Source: Phoebastria nigripes (lineage: Eukaryota > Chordata > Aves > Procellariiformes > Diomedeidae). From it: 64,000 nt of DNA. The stretch spans positions 258,222 through 322,221 of the forward strand of contig JAYKAV010002364.1 in the NCBI GenBank assembly GCA_035582835.1. Direction: 5' to 3'. Under the pieces are notes generated by a model that was not told where the DNA came from, did no database searches, and worked only from the letters and a program-made list of their open reading frames with translations. The position numbers were made by a program, and so were the translations under genes. Of this stretch, positions 1 to 11,771 are shown one piece after another; the stretch's first letter is position 1, and each line of letters opens with the position of its first letter.

Positions 1-68
1 ATCCAAAACATAGCCTCATACTAGCTACTGTAAAGAAAATTAACTCTATCCCAGCCAAAACCAGCACA
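1..68 (-). mobile_element. Partial ERV solo-LTR-type sequence, cut by the window start
   Basis: These bases match the last part (plus-strand view) of the LTR at 49540-50134 almost base for base, including CTAGCTACTGTAAAG and the terminal CCAGCACA. Read on the minus strand this is the LTR 5' end, starting TGTGCTGG. The rest of the element lies before the window. The flank after it begins AGAAT, which would be the target duplication. No retroviral genes follow in 69-7284, so it is either a solo LTR or the end of a provirus lying outside the window. Confidence 0.9.
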
Positions 69-3000
69 AGAATATATAATAGCTATGTATACAGATATTT
101 TAACACTTTTGGCAAATGATAATACCTCTAGTAATGTTATCTTTTCCTATGTTCTGCCCATTTCTCCTTAGTGGCCTGGTTATCAAGTACAGCACTCATT
201 GTCTTTACTGAAATTCAGGGTCCAAGTGCCAAGGTAGAGTTAAATGATGATTCTTCCTCCCGAACAGTTATACAGTGCCTAAAACAGGTCCTAAACCTGA
301 AATCTATGGTGATTGATCTGCAGCAGGAACATTCTGCTTTTGTCTTCAATTTTTATGACTGAAGCTATTGAAAATTAGAAAAAACTTATTTAGCAAAACT
401 GACACTGGAAACAAATCAGAGGCTTAGACCATATAAAGGAAGAGAAACAACGAAAGATCTTTTTTTGAAACTGGGACTCATTGTGTAAGGAGTTGTGAAA
501 TTCAATATAGGATAACTAATAGCTGAATGATAATTATGACCTCAGTTATACAGTCATAGTATGGGAGAGCAGGTTTACACCTCTTTCAAATAAACATTTT
601 TAGTACATTAATTATGCAAAAGGTTATATGCAAATGGAATTTCAATTCCTAAAATGTCAAATAGCAAGAAATCATTTGGGGAACTAAATAATGACTTCTT
701 TGCAAATGTCAAATTACTAAAANCAACACAACATTTTTCATTTTCTACTAATCAAATCACTTAACCNGATAAAGAAACAGGTTCAGGAAAAAAAGTCTCT
801 CAACTGCTGGTTACAAATAGAAGACTGCTAGCAAAATATGCTGCTTTTGCTGCACCAAATGTTTTTGACTATTCGTGCTGAAGGCAGTGTATGTTCATTC
901 AGAGAAAAACCATTTGGAAGAAGTAGTGATGTGAGAAGAAAATACCGTACTTTTGACTTCACAGTCTACTGTAATGCTGTTCTGATGGGAAAACAAGAAA
1001 AGTTGTCACCAAAGTAATATTTTGACATTAAGCAGAATGAGCTCACTAGACTGTATCAAAGAGTCAGTTCTGGTTTTATTCATTCCATATCACCTTAAAA
1101 CAGATATTACATATATTTACAGAATTTAATTCAATAAACTAAGTAGTCTCATGGAAGTTTTCATCTTCACTGCCTATGTGTTGTTCTGTTTAGAGTTCTT
1201 GAATTTCTCTTGAACTTTAATCTTCCATGTCACACAATACGTCTGTATTGGCAATGGAGACTATCCAGATTATGGTATGAGTGTGAAGGGACACAAAGGA
1301 GAGCAAAATAAAATCATCCAACATTTATTCCATTGCTCTTTATTCTTAAGCAGCGAAAGGCAGAAGAATCTCTGTTGAAAAGTTCCTGTGTAGAAGTTTT
1401 CATTGACTTTTGCACATTCATGTCAGACCAATAAGAAGAAGGATGTTTTGCCATTTTTATGTATGTGATTTGATTTTAATGGTAAGGTTAAGAATTTCAG
1501 AATCTGAACTACATGTATACAGAATTTGTCTCATCCGTTACATCAGTTCATTCATTTATTTTAAAGAAACATGGAAAGGAAACCTGCTGAACAGAAACTG
1601 AGGAAAGATACCACTCTAGCTATCAACAACAATGTATTTGTTTAATATTTTTTCTTTTCCTGTGTTAGTTTGTCTACCAAATTTTAGACTAAAAATGTCA
1701 TTTGTTTTGCAATGTGATTATATTTGGATTAATTGTAATGTGACTCAAGTATCAGAAGTTACTGACTCAAGTATCACAGTTATAGACATACAGAGGGACT
1801 CTCAAAATGTCACATAATCTACTCCCTACTTTTTAGCAGATCAAGTGTATCTAAGTAATTTGTACAGATACTTGTCTAACCTTTTCTTATTAACATACAG
1901 TGAAAGAGATTCTAACACTTTTCTACAGTCCTGGTACAAGCTAGTTGTACTATCTTAATAATTAGAGAGTTTTACCTCTATCTAATCTTAGTTTTTCCCC
2001 TGGTAACTTGATTTCCTCTGATCATTTCCCAAGGGGATATTTATACCCTTATGAAAACCATAGTTTCCATAACCATAGAGGAAAACTCTTGTGATCTCTC
2101 TCCTTGTCATGCCCTCCCCCAACAAAGGAACAAANCCAGTTTCTTTTGTCTTCTTGGTCTTGCATCTGAGGTACATTTGTGTGAAAAAGAGTTTTAAACT
2201 TAGGCATGGTACTTCAACTCATCTTCTCCCAACACTGAACAGACCAGAAGACAGGTGGGTTCTGATGTCACCGCAGCTTTCAGCCTTGGAGGAATTGCTC
2301 TGAAAGGCAGAGAAGCCCCCCAGTGAGACCAGTGACATATATTGTACCTCTGGAGCTCTAAGCCCAATGCTAAAATGGTGATGAGTGAGACTTCTAGCAG
2401 AATTTTGGCACTAGCATGCCTTCATGGCACTTACCTGGCTGATACAGAGGGTTGTTGATGTCAACTATGAGAAGGAGAGGACCCCNAAAGACTCTGAAGG
2501 TGTTGATTTTCCCTGGTGGAGGTCTTTTGGGATGTCCAGCAATGAGAATCTCAGAGCAGTGCTAAAGACTTCTGGACTCATCTAGGTAGTGATTCTGGGA
2601 ATAAGGGTGTCCAAAGTGCCAAGCTCAGAGACATAGTGTTTCTGAGGTTTAACACTCCCCTTCTAAATCAGAGACTTAAGATATAACTGATGTAAACTCA
2701 TTAAGGTGTTTATTGATTAATGAATACAATATGAGGAAATTGGAAAAGAACAGCAAAATTATCAATAATCAAATTAGCTAAATAGCATACTGCTAATATT
2801 AATTCATGGTTACAGTTGTGCAGGCTATTATGTACTGCTATGAAGCTGTTAACTATTGTTCTTAAATCTAGTGAATCAGATAAAGAGCCCCTATTGAATT
2901 AAAATTCTGTAAGTATGAAGGTGCAAGTCTATTTCTCCCCACACCAAGTCATATAGCCATATCAGACCTGACAGAGAGCCCAGTCCCTTGTCCCAGTGAA

Positions 3001-3324
3001 CTTGGTATTTGCCTGGTGAACTTGGTATTTGCCAGTCAGATTCGCTATCGTTTGTAGGCATCCACATTGCTGCTGTCAGAGAGTTGCCCCATGTTTGTCT
3101 TCTGATGATTTCATCCCTTATACTCCATTTTTTCTGAATTAGATGGACCTTCTCACAGCCCTTGCATCTCTTTTTCTCCATCCAAACTCCTCCTGAATTA
3201 ACAACCTGTCCCTAATTACTTTTTTTTCATATTGGTTTCAGTTTTGCTACATTCATACTCAAATTTGGCATTTCTGGGGTTGCTGTCACTATTGCAGCAG
3301 ATAACAATAGAAAATAGAGGAAGA
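69..3324. other. No gene recognised; AT-rich single-copy-like DNA
   Basis: Open frames here are at most 96 codons, overlap on both strands and show no recognisable domain. No CR1, LTR or SINE signature was seen. A few single N calls are present. Confidence 0.6.

Positions 3325-3365
<41 letters not shown>
3325..3365. repeat. (TAC)n microsatellite
   Basis: An uninterrupted run of about 13 TAC/ACT triplets. On the minus strand it translates as a run of valine, which explains a spurious poly-V frame. Confidence 0.97.
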
Positions 3366-4071
3366 AAAATGGAAGGTGATAAAACAAAGATTCAGTAGGC
3401 TGTGGCAAAAGAAGGTAGGTTAGATAAAGATGAGAAAGGATTTTGAAACAGAAGATGGGTGGATAGGTGAGAAAGGAGCAATGAATTTGCAAAGAATTGA
3501 AGGCTGGAACTCCTCAGTAAATATAAAGGTACACGTGATATTTGGCCCTTTATATTGCCTGAAAATCATTTCAGGGTGTTGCATAAGCTCTTGATGGTTA
3601 AATGGTTGGTATGCTCTGGAGTAGTGCAGCTCAGTGTGATCAACATATTGGTTTGGATCTTTATCCCTCTTTAGGAGATGGAGACTGCTTGGTAAGCACT
3701 TGGAGGGGATCTTCCAATTTTAGATTGCTCTGAAAGGCATCTAGTTTGGGTCTATGAAAACTGCACTGCGAACAGAACCAATGCAAGGTAAGTGAGGACT
3801 ACTGGGTGATTTGCTTAGGAACACTCTCCTGTTCTGAGCCAAAATGCTAATGTAGATCCAGGCTCCATCAGCTCAAACCACTGGCAGCCTGGTCAGAGCA
3901 TCTCCTCTGAAGGCAAAAGTCTTTGATCAAGATGCAAGAGTTCCTAAAGTCAGCAATGCTTAGCAAGAAGATAGGATGACAGTAACGCCTGTTCCACTTA
4001 GCATGGCTGCCTGTGGGCTTATGAGCTGAACGTGTATCTCTTTATTGTTGCAAGCAAGGATATAAAGGAGA
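3366..4071. other. No gene recognised
   Basis: Unique-looking sequence between the microsatellite and the 3' end of the CR1. No repeat or coding signature was identified. Confidence 0.5.
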
Positions 4072-5135
4072 TCATAGAATCATAGAATCATAGAATAGTT
4101 TGGGTTGGAAGGACCTTTAAAGGTCATCTAGTCCAACCCCNCTGCAATAAACAGGGACATCTTCAACTAGATCAGGTTGCTCAGAGCCCCGTCCAACCTG
4201 ACCTTGAGTGTTTCCAGGGATGGGGCATCTATAACCTCTCTGGGCAACCTGTGCCAGTGTTTCATCACCCTCAGCGTAAAAAATTTCTTCCTTCTATCTA
4301 GTCTAAATCTACCCTCTTTTAGTTTAAAACCATTCCCCCTCGTCCTATTGCAACAGTCTCTGCTAAAAAGTTTGTCCCCATCTTTCTTATAAGACCCCTT
4401 TAAGTACTGAAATGCCACAGTAAGGTCTCCCTGGAGCCTTCTCTTCTCCAGGCTGAACAACCCCAACTCTCTCAGCCTTTCCTCGTAGGAGAGCTGTTCC
4501 ACTCCCCTGATCATTTTTGTGACCCTCCTCTGGACCTGCTCCAACAGGTCCCTGTCTTTCTTATGCTGAGGGCTCCAGAGCTGGACGCAGTACTCCAAGT
4601 GGGGTCTCACCAGAGCAGAGTAGAGGNGCAGAATCACCTCCCTCGACCTGCTGGCCANGCTTCTTTTGATGCAGCCCAGGATACGGTTGGCCTTCTGGGC
4701 TGCGAGCACACATTGCTGGCTCATGTCCAGCTTTTCATCCCCCAGTATCCCCGAGTCCTTCTTGGCAGGGCTGCTGTCAATCCTTTCATCGCCCAGCCTG
4801 TATTGATACCGGGGGTTGCCCTGACTCAGGTAAAGGACCTCGCACTTGGCCATGTTAAACCTCATGAGGTTCACACGGGCCCACTTCTTGAGCTTGTCCA
4901 GGTCCCTCTGGATGGCATCCCATCCCTAAGGCATGTCGACCGCACCACTCCGCTTGGTGTCGTCTGCAAACTTGCTGAGGGTGCACTCAATCCTGTTGTC
5001 TGTGTCATTGATGAAGATATTAAACAGTACTGGTCCCAATACAGACCGCTGAGGGACACCACTTGTCACCGACCTCCATCTGGACATTGAGACGTTGACT
5101 ACTACCCTCTGGATGCGACTATCCATTATCATGTG
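4072..5135 (-). mobile_element. CR1 LINE, 5'-truncated
   Basis: The plus strand starts with three copies of ATCATAGA-type repeats, the complement of the CR1 3' terminus. These are followed by GGTTGGAAGGACC and CTAGTCCAACCCC, the complement of the CR1 3' UTR. Further in, the minus strand encodes the C-terminal half of CR1 reverse transcriptase. Homology to CR1 fades at about 5135, where the reading GGATAGTCGCATCC corresponds to the segment just before the QRVVV motif. This is a typical 5' truncation from incomplete target-primed reverse transcription. Confidence 0.96.
4167..5135 (-). pseudogene. CR1 ORF2 reverse transcriptase, C-terminal part, one in-frame stop
   Basis: CR1 ORF2 encodes the endonuclease and reverse transcriptase that copy the element into new sites. 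Here only the reverse transcriptase from the QRVVV segment to the C-terminus remains. In order one sees [19 protein letters not shown], the catalytic FADD box (motif C), the [10 protein letters not shown] segment, [36 protein letters not shown], a late [10 protein letters not shown] and the terminal HRLPREV and LSNLI block. The frame ending at 4926 and the 235-codon frame at 4167-4874 are in the same phase. The sequence is therefore one continuous frame of about 320 codons broken only by a TAG at 4926-4928. The endonuclease and the motifs upstream (including motif A) are missing through truncation, so the copy is dead, but it is young compared with its neighbours. Confidence 0.93.
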
Positions 5136-7284
5136 ATAGACTGTAGTGTTAGGAATAGGGGTAGAAAAAAGATTAGGAAACTCTAGCATTTTGTATGGAT
5201 AATGAGAGCTTTGCCCTGAGGAAGAAGATAATCAAACATTAAAACCTAAGATTTCCTTTCATGCTATTGTAAACTCTATATGCATGTTTATTTCCCACTT
5301 TAAAAAGCTATCATCTTCTCTGTTTCCTGTTTTTCCTGAGTTTCCTTCTTGATCAGAGAACACATACATGGAGATTTCCTTACTTCTTTATCCCTTTGTT
5401 TAACATTTATATTGTACGGTTTAATTAGCACAATCCTACCTTCAGAGTGCCTCTTTCAACTTCAGCTTTCTGAATATCTTCCAGAAAACCTCATCTACCA
5501 TATTAGAAGAGATGCCAAGTGCATAGTCTTCATAATACCTATGAAATTCTTTTTGTTCTATGAGCACTGTACAAGTATTTCCTGTCTGCTCGTAAGTGGA
5601 AGTGGGAGTGAGTGAAAGTAACGGGAGCAAGAGTTGCTGGATGGTTTTATGGGGTAACTTCTAGGTGAGCCTAGCACACTCTTCCGGTCCCAAGGAATAT
5701 AAAACCTCAATAGCCAAGACATAAAGAATGATCAGATTGAAATTAAGAGATGAGATAACAAGCAGAAATACCAAGTGTGCATATTATTATCATATTATTA
5801 TCATCATATTATATAGCTTATTATGACCCTCTGCATACAACACATGCCCATTCAACATACATCCTCAGCAGAAAGCTCTAAGAGCACAGAATAACTGACA
5901 GAAAAATGATTCTCTCATTATTTTGGGTGATCTGTAAAGACACACTGAATCTTAAACACCTTAAAATGTCTCAAGCTGAAAGATGGGCAAAATGGAGGCC
6001 AGCATAGCTGCATGCTTTGCATTATACTGGATTGAACCAGGAGTGCTTCACAACCAAGAAAATCTCCCTGCCGATGAACAGGAAAGCAACAGGGAAGTTT
6101 CTCGTGGATGTTTTTTGAACATAACTCTGAGCAGGCCAGCTAAAACAAAAATGTGCTCACACAGGCTGTGTAGAACATACAAATGTTCAACATGAAGTAC
6201 ATAGCTTTGTAGATAAGCCTGTGAGTGAGTAGGTGCNAAGGCCTGTGCAACAGATAACAAGCTAGGACTTATTCCAAGTGTTCTGCAACATGGAGGTGCT
6301 CAGTTCACACTGATTGGGAGTAGCCATTGATAGGATAGACATGAGCTGTTTGGATCAATTGCTGGAAGAGGAATTGCTCCCTCAAGGAGATCATAAGGAC
6401 ATAATAGATGTAGTCTTTGTCTGCTTATACTTCAGGCTTCATATTACTCATCCTGTTCCTGCTCTTCTCTCCACTGTCTCTTACTTTTTTTGGTTGCTTG
6501 GGTTTTTTTCCACTCAGAGCAACGTCCTTGTTGCATCAGTCCCTTGTTGCCCAGTCTCTTCCATCATGGCCTCCACTTGTCTCTGCACCGTGGCCACCTC
6601 TTCTCCCTAGGTTATTTTTGTAGGTTTTGGGTTTTTTCCTGTGTTCCTTTTCTCATTCTCTTTCTCCAGCCCACATCCATTTCTTTCTCATTCTCTCCAC
6701 ATTTTCTACCTTCCCTCTTGCTTATATAAGAATTCCTGCTCCCCTTAATTAAGCACTAGAAATTCTAGGGCAAGGAGAGATCAGTGGTAGGAAGGGTGGA
6801 GTCCCCCTCCCACCTCCTCTCCTGGAATTAAGGAATTCCTCTCCCAGGAGTTAAGTGCGATTGCAGAGAAAGGGTGCGCAATACTAGCTTACATTTTGCT
6901 AGAATTTTGTTGATGCTGTTGGTTATATGCTTTTTACTCATTGTATAGCTTGGAAACTTGAATCATACTGCGAAAGTATAGAGGAATCAAAGCTATGGAT
7001 TCTGACAAGAAGAAATATTCTTTTTCAGAATCTAAACATAGCAATAAGGTGCAAATATTGATTTTGTATATTGCTATCATTCTTTACTTAAGAGTGTTCA
7101 CTGAGACAGTGATGTCAGTGGTCAATGGTATTACAGTGGTACAATGGTTATTGCTGTAGCATGGACTGTATCTGACCTGGGACTGAGACAGCCATTAACA
7201 TGCTTTGAAAAAAAATCATTAGATATATATCCAGAGCTAAATTTAGACAATGATGTCTATGAGCAAGCTTGAAGAATAAGTNTG
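5136..7284. other. No gene recognised; ATT-rich and pyrimidine-rich patches
   Basis: Around 5785-5830 there is a short imperfect ATT/ATC-rich stretch. About 6440-6735 is strongly pyrimidine-rich on the plus strand, giving overlapping frames rich in Phe, Leu and Ser with no domain. Nothing else was identified. Confidence 0.5.
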
Positions 7285-7410
7285 TGTCGTGGTTTAACCC
7301 CAGCCAGCAACTAAGCACCACACAGCTGCTCGCTCACTCCCCCCTGGTGGGATGGAGGAGAAAATCAGAAGAGTAAAAGTGAGAAAACTCATGGGTTGAG
7401 ATAAAGACAG

Positions 7411-7416
7411 TTTAAT
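7411..7416 (-). promoter_or_regulatory. LTR polyadenylation signal
   Basis: ATTAAA on the minus strand within CTTATTAAACTGTC, a context also present at 49666-49671 and in the divergent LTR at 18456-18461. Confidence 0.65.
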
Positions 7417-7596
7417 AAGTAAAGCAGAAGCCGCGCACGCAAGCAAAGCAAAACAAGGAATTCATTCACTACTTCCCATCNGCAGGCAGGTGTTCAGCCA
7501 TCTCCAGGAAAACAGGGCTCCATCATGCATAACGGTGACTTGGGAAGACAAACGCCATCACTCCGAACGTCCCCCGCTTCCTCCTTCTTCCCCCAG

Positions 7597-7605
7597 CTTT
7601 ATATG
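7597..7605 (-). promoter_or_regulatory. LTR TATA box
   Basis: CATATAAAG on the minus strand, in the middle of the LTR and upstream of the ATTAAA signal, as expected for an LTR core promoter. The same motif sits at the matching place in the 49.5 kb copy. Confidence 0.7.
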
Positions 7606-7862
7606 CTGAGCATGACATCATATGGGGTGGAATATCCCATTGGTCAGTTGGGGTCAGCTGTCCCAGCCGTGTCCCCTCCCAACTCCTTGTGCACCCCCAG
7701 CCTCCTCGCTGGTGGGGTGGGGTGAGAAGCAGAAAAGGCCTTGACTCTGTGTAAGCACTGCTCAGCAATAACAAAAACATCCCTGTATTATCAACACTGT
7801 TTTCAGCACAAATCCAAAACATAACCTCGTCCTAGCTACTGTAAAGAAAATTAACCAGCACG

Positions 7863-10834
7863 GTCTGGTAGAAGGACAGTTTAGTAGACTTTTCCTTATG
7901 ATCCAATAAACTACTACTGCATTTTACCACAAAATGATATCTTGGAGCACAGCTATGTAGGCAAGAAAAACATACCATATGTCAGGATCCAACCCAGCAT
8001 AGATCTTTACCTCTTCTGGTCTAGGTTATGCTTCTATTTTTTTCTCTTTTTTCACGCTGAAATGAGAAGCATGCTTGCACTAGGTAATTAAGAATCCAAT
8101 ACTTGAATTCTTAATCCTCCAGCAGGAGGGAAGAATGTGGTTGTTGTTCAGAAATATAACAGAGATAAGAGCTAGTTTTTTATGCCAGGGACACAGATGC
8201 CCAAATTAGGTTTATACTCTGTAATTTGCTTTGCCACATGGCATATTGTATACAGTTACTCTTGAGATGCCCTCATTTTTCCAGTGGTAAAATCTGCATT
8301 CATTGGACATACATAAAGTGGGCTGTACAAATGAGCACGAAATTTTGTTCTACAGCCAAAATGGCTTCTCCCCAGCACATCATAGGTAAATATTGCAACA
8401 CTCAAACAACACAGTTTCCCCATATTCACTTTAAAATTTCAGATNGTGGACTGAGGAACAAAAGGTGAATGTGCAAATAGATTTAAAACAATGAATATGA
8501 AAAGATGCCATACCCAGCAAACTCTCTGCTGGGAGAACAACATAAACAGCAAACACAAGTTGTAACATTATAGCGCTGCTTATAACTAACTGTTCCCAGG
8601 TGCTTTTACATCACCACATTTAATTAACCACTTCTGCATAGTATTTCATGATTAACAAAGAGCTCTTTGAGATGTTTGGTAATAGCTCTCAGTACATAAA
8701 ATAGGAATAGCAGTTCCTTCTTCTTAAACCTCTGCTTTTCTAGAGAAGTGCACAAAAAAAAAGTTGTCAGAAAGGGCTAGAAAGTGTCAGAAAGCTTTCA
8801 TCAGTCTAATGGAGCCCATAAAGGATGGCAAAACACAAGATAATGGTGTACTTGCAAGCCTTCATCTTTAACGATGCTGAAATTTGAGACCATTTTATTT
8901 GTACGCTTCAAAAAATGATATAAGAGTCCTCAGAGTCAGTACTGTCAATACTGCTCTTTCTCTTTAAGGTAAAGAGTTTTGTTCTTTCAAAGGTGTTACA
9001 CAGTCTTGTTAGGCTGAAAGCAAGACATATTCAATGCAATTCATACAGGAACAAAATAGATGACTNTGCAATGCGGAGGACACTCACTGCAGAAGTGTGA
9101 AGAACACAGGGCTGAGTTTCAATGAAGCGACTGGGATCAGCTGGGCAGTCTGGGGCCAGGTTTGTAAATCGATGTAGGGGCAGAGAAGATGTGTGGAAGG
9201 CAGTTGGTAACAGAAGTCTGACCCTGAAAGTGACTCGCAGAGTGAGGGACAGGGAATCAGGGAGAGCTGAACACTGAATTGGGAAGATCTGGAGGGGAAG
9301 AAAAGAACTAGGAGCTCCCAAGAAAGAAAAAGAGGATGAGGTTTTTAAGGATATGATCTGAGTCTCATATATCCTCATAAAAGGATATGTTGCTGGGCAA
9401 CAAAGTTGGAAATAAAAGTGGAGGGAGGATTAGAAAGCAAGGACAAAAGGCAAGGTACACAGGAATGTCACAGTGCTCTCAGGTGCTGCTTCTGGTGTCC
9501 CCCACTGGGGTGTCTCTGCACAGTCCCTTTATGTTATCTTTGGTCTCTCTTGGTTGCTCCATCCAACTGGGATTAATTCATTTAATAGGCAGGTTTTTCT
9601 TCCAGGCAGATACTACTCTAGATAGGTGATCTCTCCCCATTTTAGTCCAAGTCAGGCAATTTTACAACATTCAATCACGTGGTGTTGTTAAGCAGACTAT
9701 CATGACAGAGGACGTGTGGTCTCCTCCACAAGGTGGGATGGGAAGCAACCACTATGGTACCAGAAATGGCATGGGCTGAAACAAAGATAAGGCTCCTTTT
9801 CCTGTAGAAAGCCTTATATTGACAGTGTTGGCAGAGGCACTTATGTGTGACTGTGACCTGTGTGTGAGACAGATGAAACAGTAGGGTGATGCTTTTCAGA
9901 TTGGGCTGCTGATGGCATGCTTTCCAAAAAAAAGAAAAGTTTTGTAGGATAGATTTTGCTTGGACTGCATCAAACCACGTGTGTTGTAGGGTTATNCAGT
10001 TTGGGGGACCAGACAGAATCTATCCTGAAGTAAAATTCTTGAACCACAGGTAGCATAAGCACCAGATGCTATGGTGAATTGATCCACTTTCATTGTACCA
10101 TTTCCCACTATTCATACAGGCAGTATGTCCAAATTTTCTCGGCATTTGATATAATCCCCTCATTTACAGAAGTCCTGAGCATTCACAGCTTCAAATGAAG
10201 TTAGTGGGACTTGTATATGTTATTATATATTCATGTATATTGTGTATAGTACATAGATATATAAACAGNGCTGCATAATACAAAGTGCTCTGATATTCAG
10301 GCACAAAACCTCAACTGGATATGCAACATTACTGAATACTATTGAAAAGTAGAGTTTGTAACATTTGTACCTTTTTAACAAAAGGGGAAAGGAAGGGAAG
10401 GTTTATTCCGTTGTTTTCTTTCTTCTTTGTGTAGTATTATATAAAAAGCTGAGTAGAAGGATTTAGTTATGGCTTGTAAGAGGTTGGTAGAGATGCTCCT
10501 CTCCATTTAGGACTCAAAGAGGGCTTATGCAGAGATGAAATCTGTTGTGATTCAGTCTGTCCTTACTGAGGTCATCNTTCTATTCTTAAGAGGGTAGATG
10601 GCCTCATAATCTACCTTCTTGATCTCTTCCCTGTCTCATTTAGGTGCAGTTTGAAACTAGTGCAAGATGAACCATTTCCATGAGTACATATTTTTCAACT
10701 ATTGCCTTACACAATTAGTATTCGTTATTAACTGGAGGCTCTTGTGCACAAAGTCCTCATATTCCATGCATGCAGATGCCACCACTGGAAAAGTGGCTAG
10801 GTGGGTGTACAAGTGGCTAGGCAGGTGTTGACTC
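7863..10834. other. No gene recognised
   Basis: AT-rich sequence with isolated N calls. Around 8570-8650 there is a stretch with TATAGCGCTGC that weakly recalls old amniote repeat tails, but it is too diverged to call. Open frames are at most 115 codons, with no domain. Confidence 0.5.
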
Positions 10835-11464
10835 TCTTGAGGGACAAGATGCCTTGCAGAGGGATCTAGATAGATTGGAGCATTGGGCAATGATTAATTA
10901 TTCCCATTCATTGGGATGAAAATTTACAAGTACAAATGCCNGATTCTGCACCTAGGACNGAGTAACACTGGGCAGAAGTATAAATTGTGAGAGGAGTGGC
11001 TGGAGAGCAGCCCTGCAGAAAGGGATCTGGGGGTGCTGGTAGACAGCAGGCTCAGTATGAGTCAGCAGTGTGCCCTGGCAGCCAAGAGGGCAAACCGTGT
11101 CCGGGGTGCATCAAACACACTACAACCAGCTGGTCAAAAGAAGTGATCATCCCACTGTATTCAGCGTTGGTGCGGCCTTACCTTGAGTGCACTGTGCAGT
11201 TCTGGGCCCCACCACAATTTAAGAAGGATGTGAAGGCCCTTGAATGCATCCCGAGGAGGGCAACAAAGCTGGTGAAGGGTCTGGAAGGAATGTCCTATGA
11301 GGAGTGGCTAAGGACTTTGGGCTTGTCTAGTTTGGAGAAAAGGAGGCTGAGGGGCGACCTCATTGCTCTCTGCAGCTTCCTGAGGAGGGGAAGTGGAGAG
11401 GGAGGTGTTGATCTCTTCTCCCCAGTATCCAGTGACAGGACACGTGGGAATGGTTCAGAGCTGC

Positions 11465-11684
11465 NNNNNNNNNNNNNNNNNNNNNNNNNNNNNNNNNNNN
11501 NNNNNNNNNNNNNNNNNNNNNNNNNNNNNNNNNNNNNNNNNNNNNNNNNNNNNNNNNNNNNNNNNNNNNNNNNNNNNNNNNNNNNNNNNNNNNNNNNNNN
11601 NNNNNNNNNNNNNNNNNNNNNNNNNNNNNNNNNNNNNNNNNNNNNNNNNNNNNNNNNNNNNNNNNNNNNNNNNNNNNNNNNNNN
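11465..11684. other. Assembly gap (220 N)
   Basis: A run of 220 N inside the CR1, hiding the last ORF2 codons and part of the 3' UTR. Any reading frame drawn across it is meaningless. Confidence 0.99.
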
Positions 11685-11706
11685 TTGTAGGTCCCTTCCA
11701 ACTGTA

Positions 11707-11770
11707 CTATTCTATTCTATTCTATTCTGTTCTGTTCTATTCTACTCCATTCTATTCTATTCTGTTCTAT
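11707..11770 (+). repeat. (ATTCT)n / (GTTCT)n tail of the CR1
   Basis: About twelve pentamers, mostly ATTCT with GTTCT and ACTCC variants, directly after the CR1 TCCAACTGT. CR1 normally ends with a few ATTCTRTG octamers. Here the tail has become a pentanucleotide array. Confidence 0.93.
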
Positions 11771-11771
11771 A

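Larger units (their letters stand above)
7285..7862 (-). mobile_element. Solo LTR of an avian endogenous retrovirus (ERVL-like)
   Basis: The element matches the LTR at 49540-50134 along its length and lies in the same (minus) orientation. It starts TGTCGTGGTTTAACCCC in plus-strand view. It is flanked by GTNTG (7280-7284) and GTCTG (7863-7867), a plausible 5-base target duplication. On the minus strand it carries a TATA box CATATAAAG (7597-7605) and a polyadenylation signal ATTAAA (7411-7416). The LTR 5' end has lost about 17 bases present in the other copy, and its terminal TG reads CG. No gag, pol or env lies on either side, so it is a solo LTR. The class is inferred from the 5-base duplication. 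Confidence 0.92.
10835..11771 (+). mobile_element. CR1 LINE, 5'-truncated, interrupted by an assembly gap
   Basis: The plus strand encodes the CR1 ORF2 C-terminal region: CAGAGGGATCTAGATAGATTGGA (RDLDRLE) at the start, then the segment with [53 protein letters not shown] and [11 protein letters not shown] up to the gap. After the gap come GTAGGTCCCTTCCAACTGT, the CR1 3' UTR end, and then an expanded ATTCT-type tail. The frame before 10987 is disrupted. The 261-codon open frame over this region is only partly real, because it runs through the N gap. Confidence 0.95.

Noticed and set aside
3289..3492. A minus-strand frame with a long valine run
   Set aside because: It is a translation of the (TAC)n microsatellite.
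7523..7822. A 99-codon minus-strand frame also present at 49778-50077
   Set aside because: It lies inside the LTR, and the two copies are similar simply because the LTRs are recent relatives. There is no sign of coding selection or a known product.
1..7862. A provirus bounded by the LTR ends at 1-68 and 7285-7862
   Set aside because: Both LTR parts point the same way and are about the right distance apart, but 69-7284 has no gag, pol or env similarity and holds an unrelated minus-strand CR1. The 7285 LTR also has its own target duplication on both sides, so it is a solo LTR.
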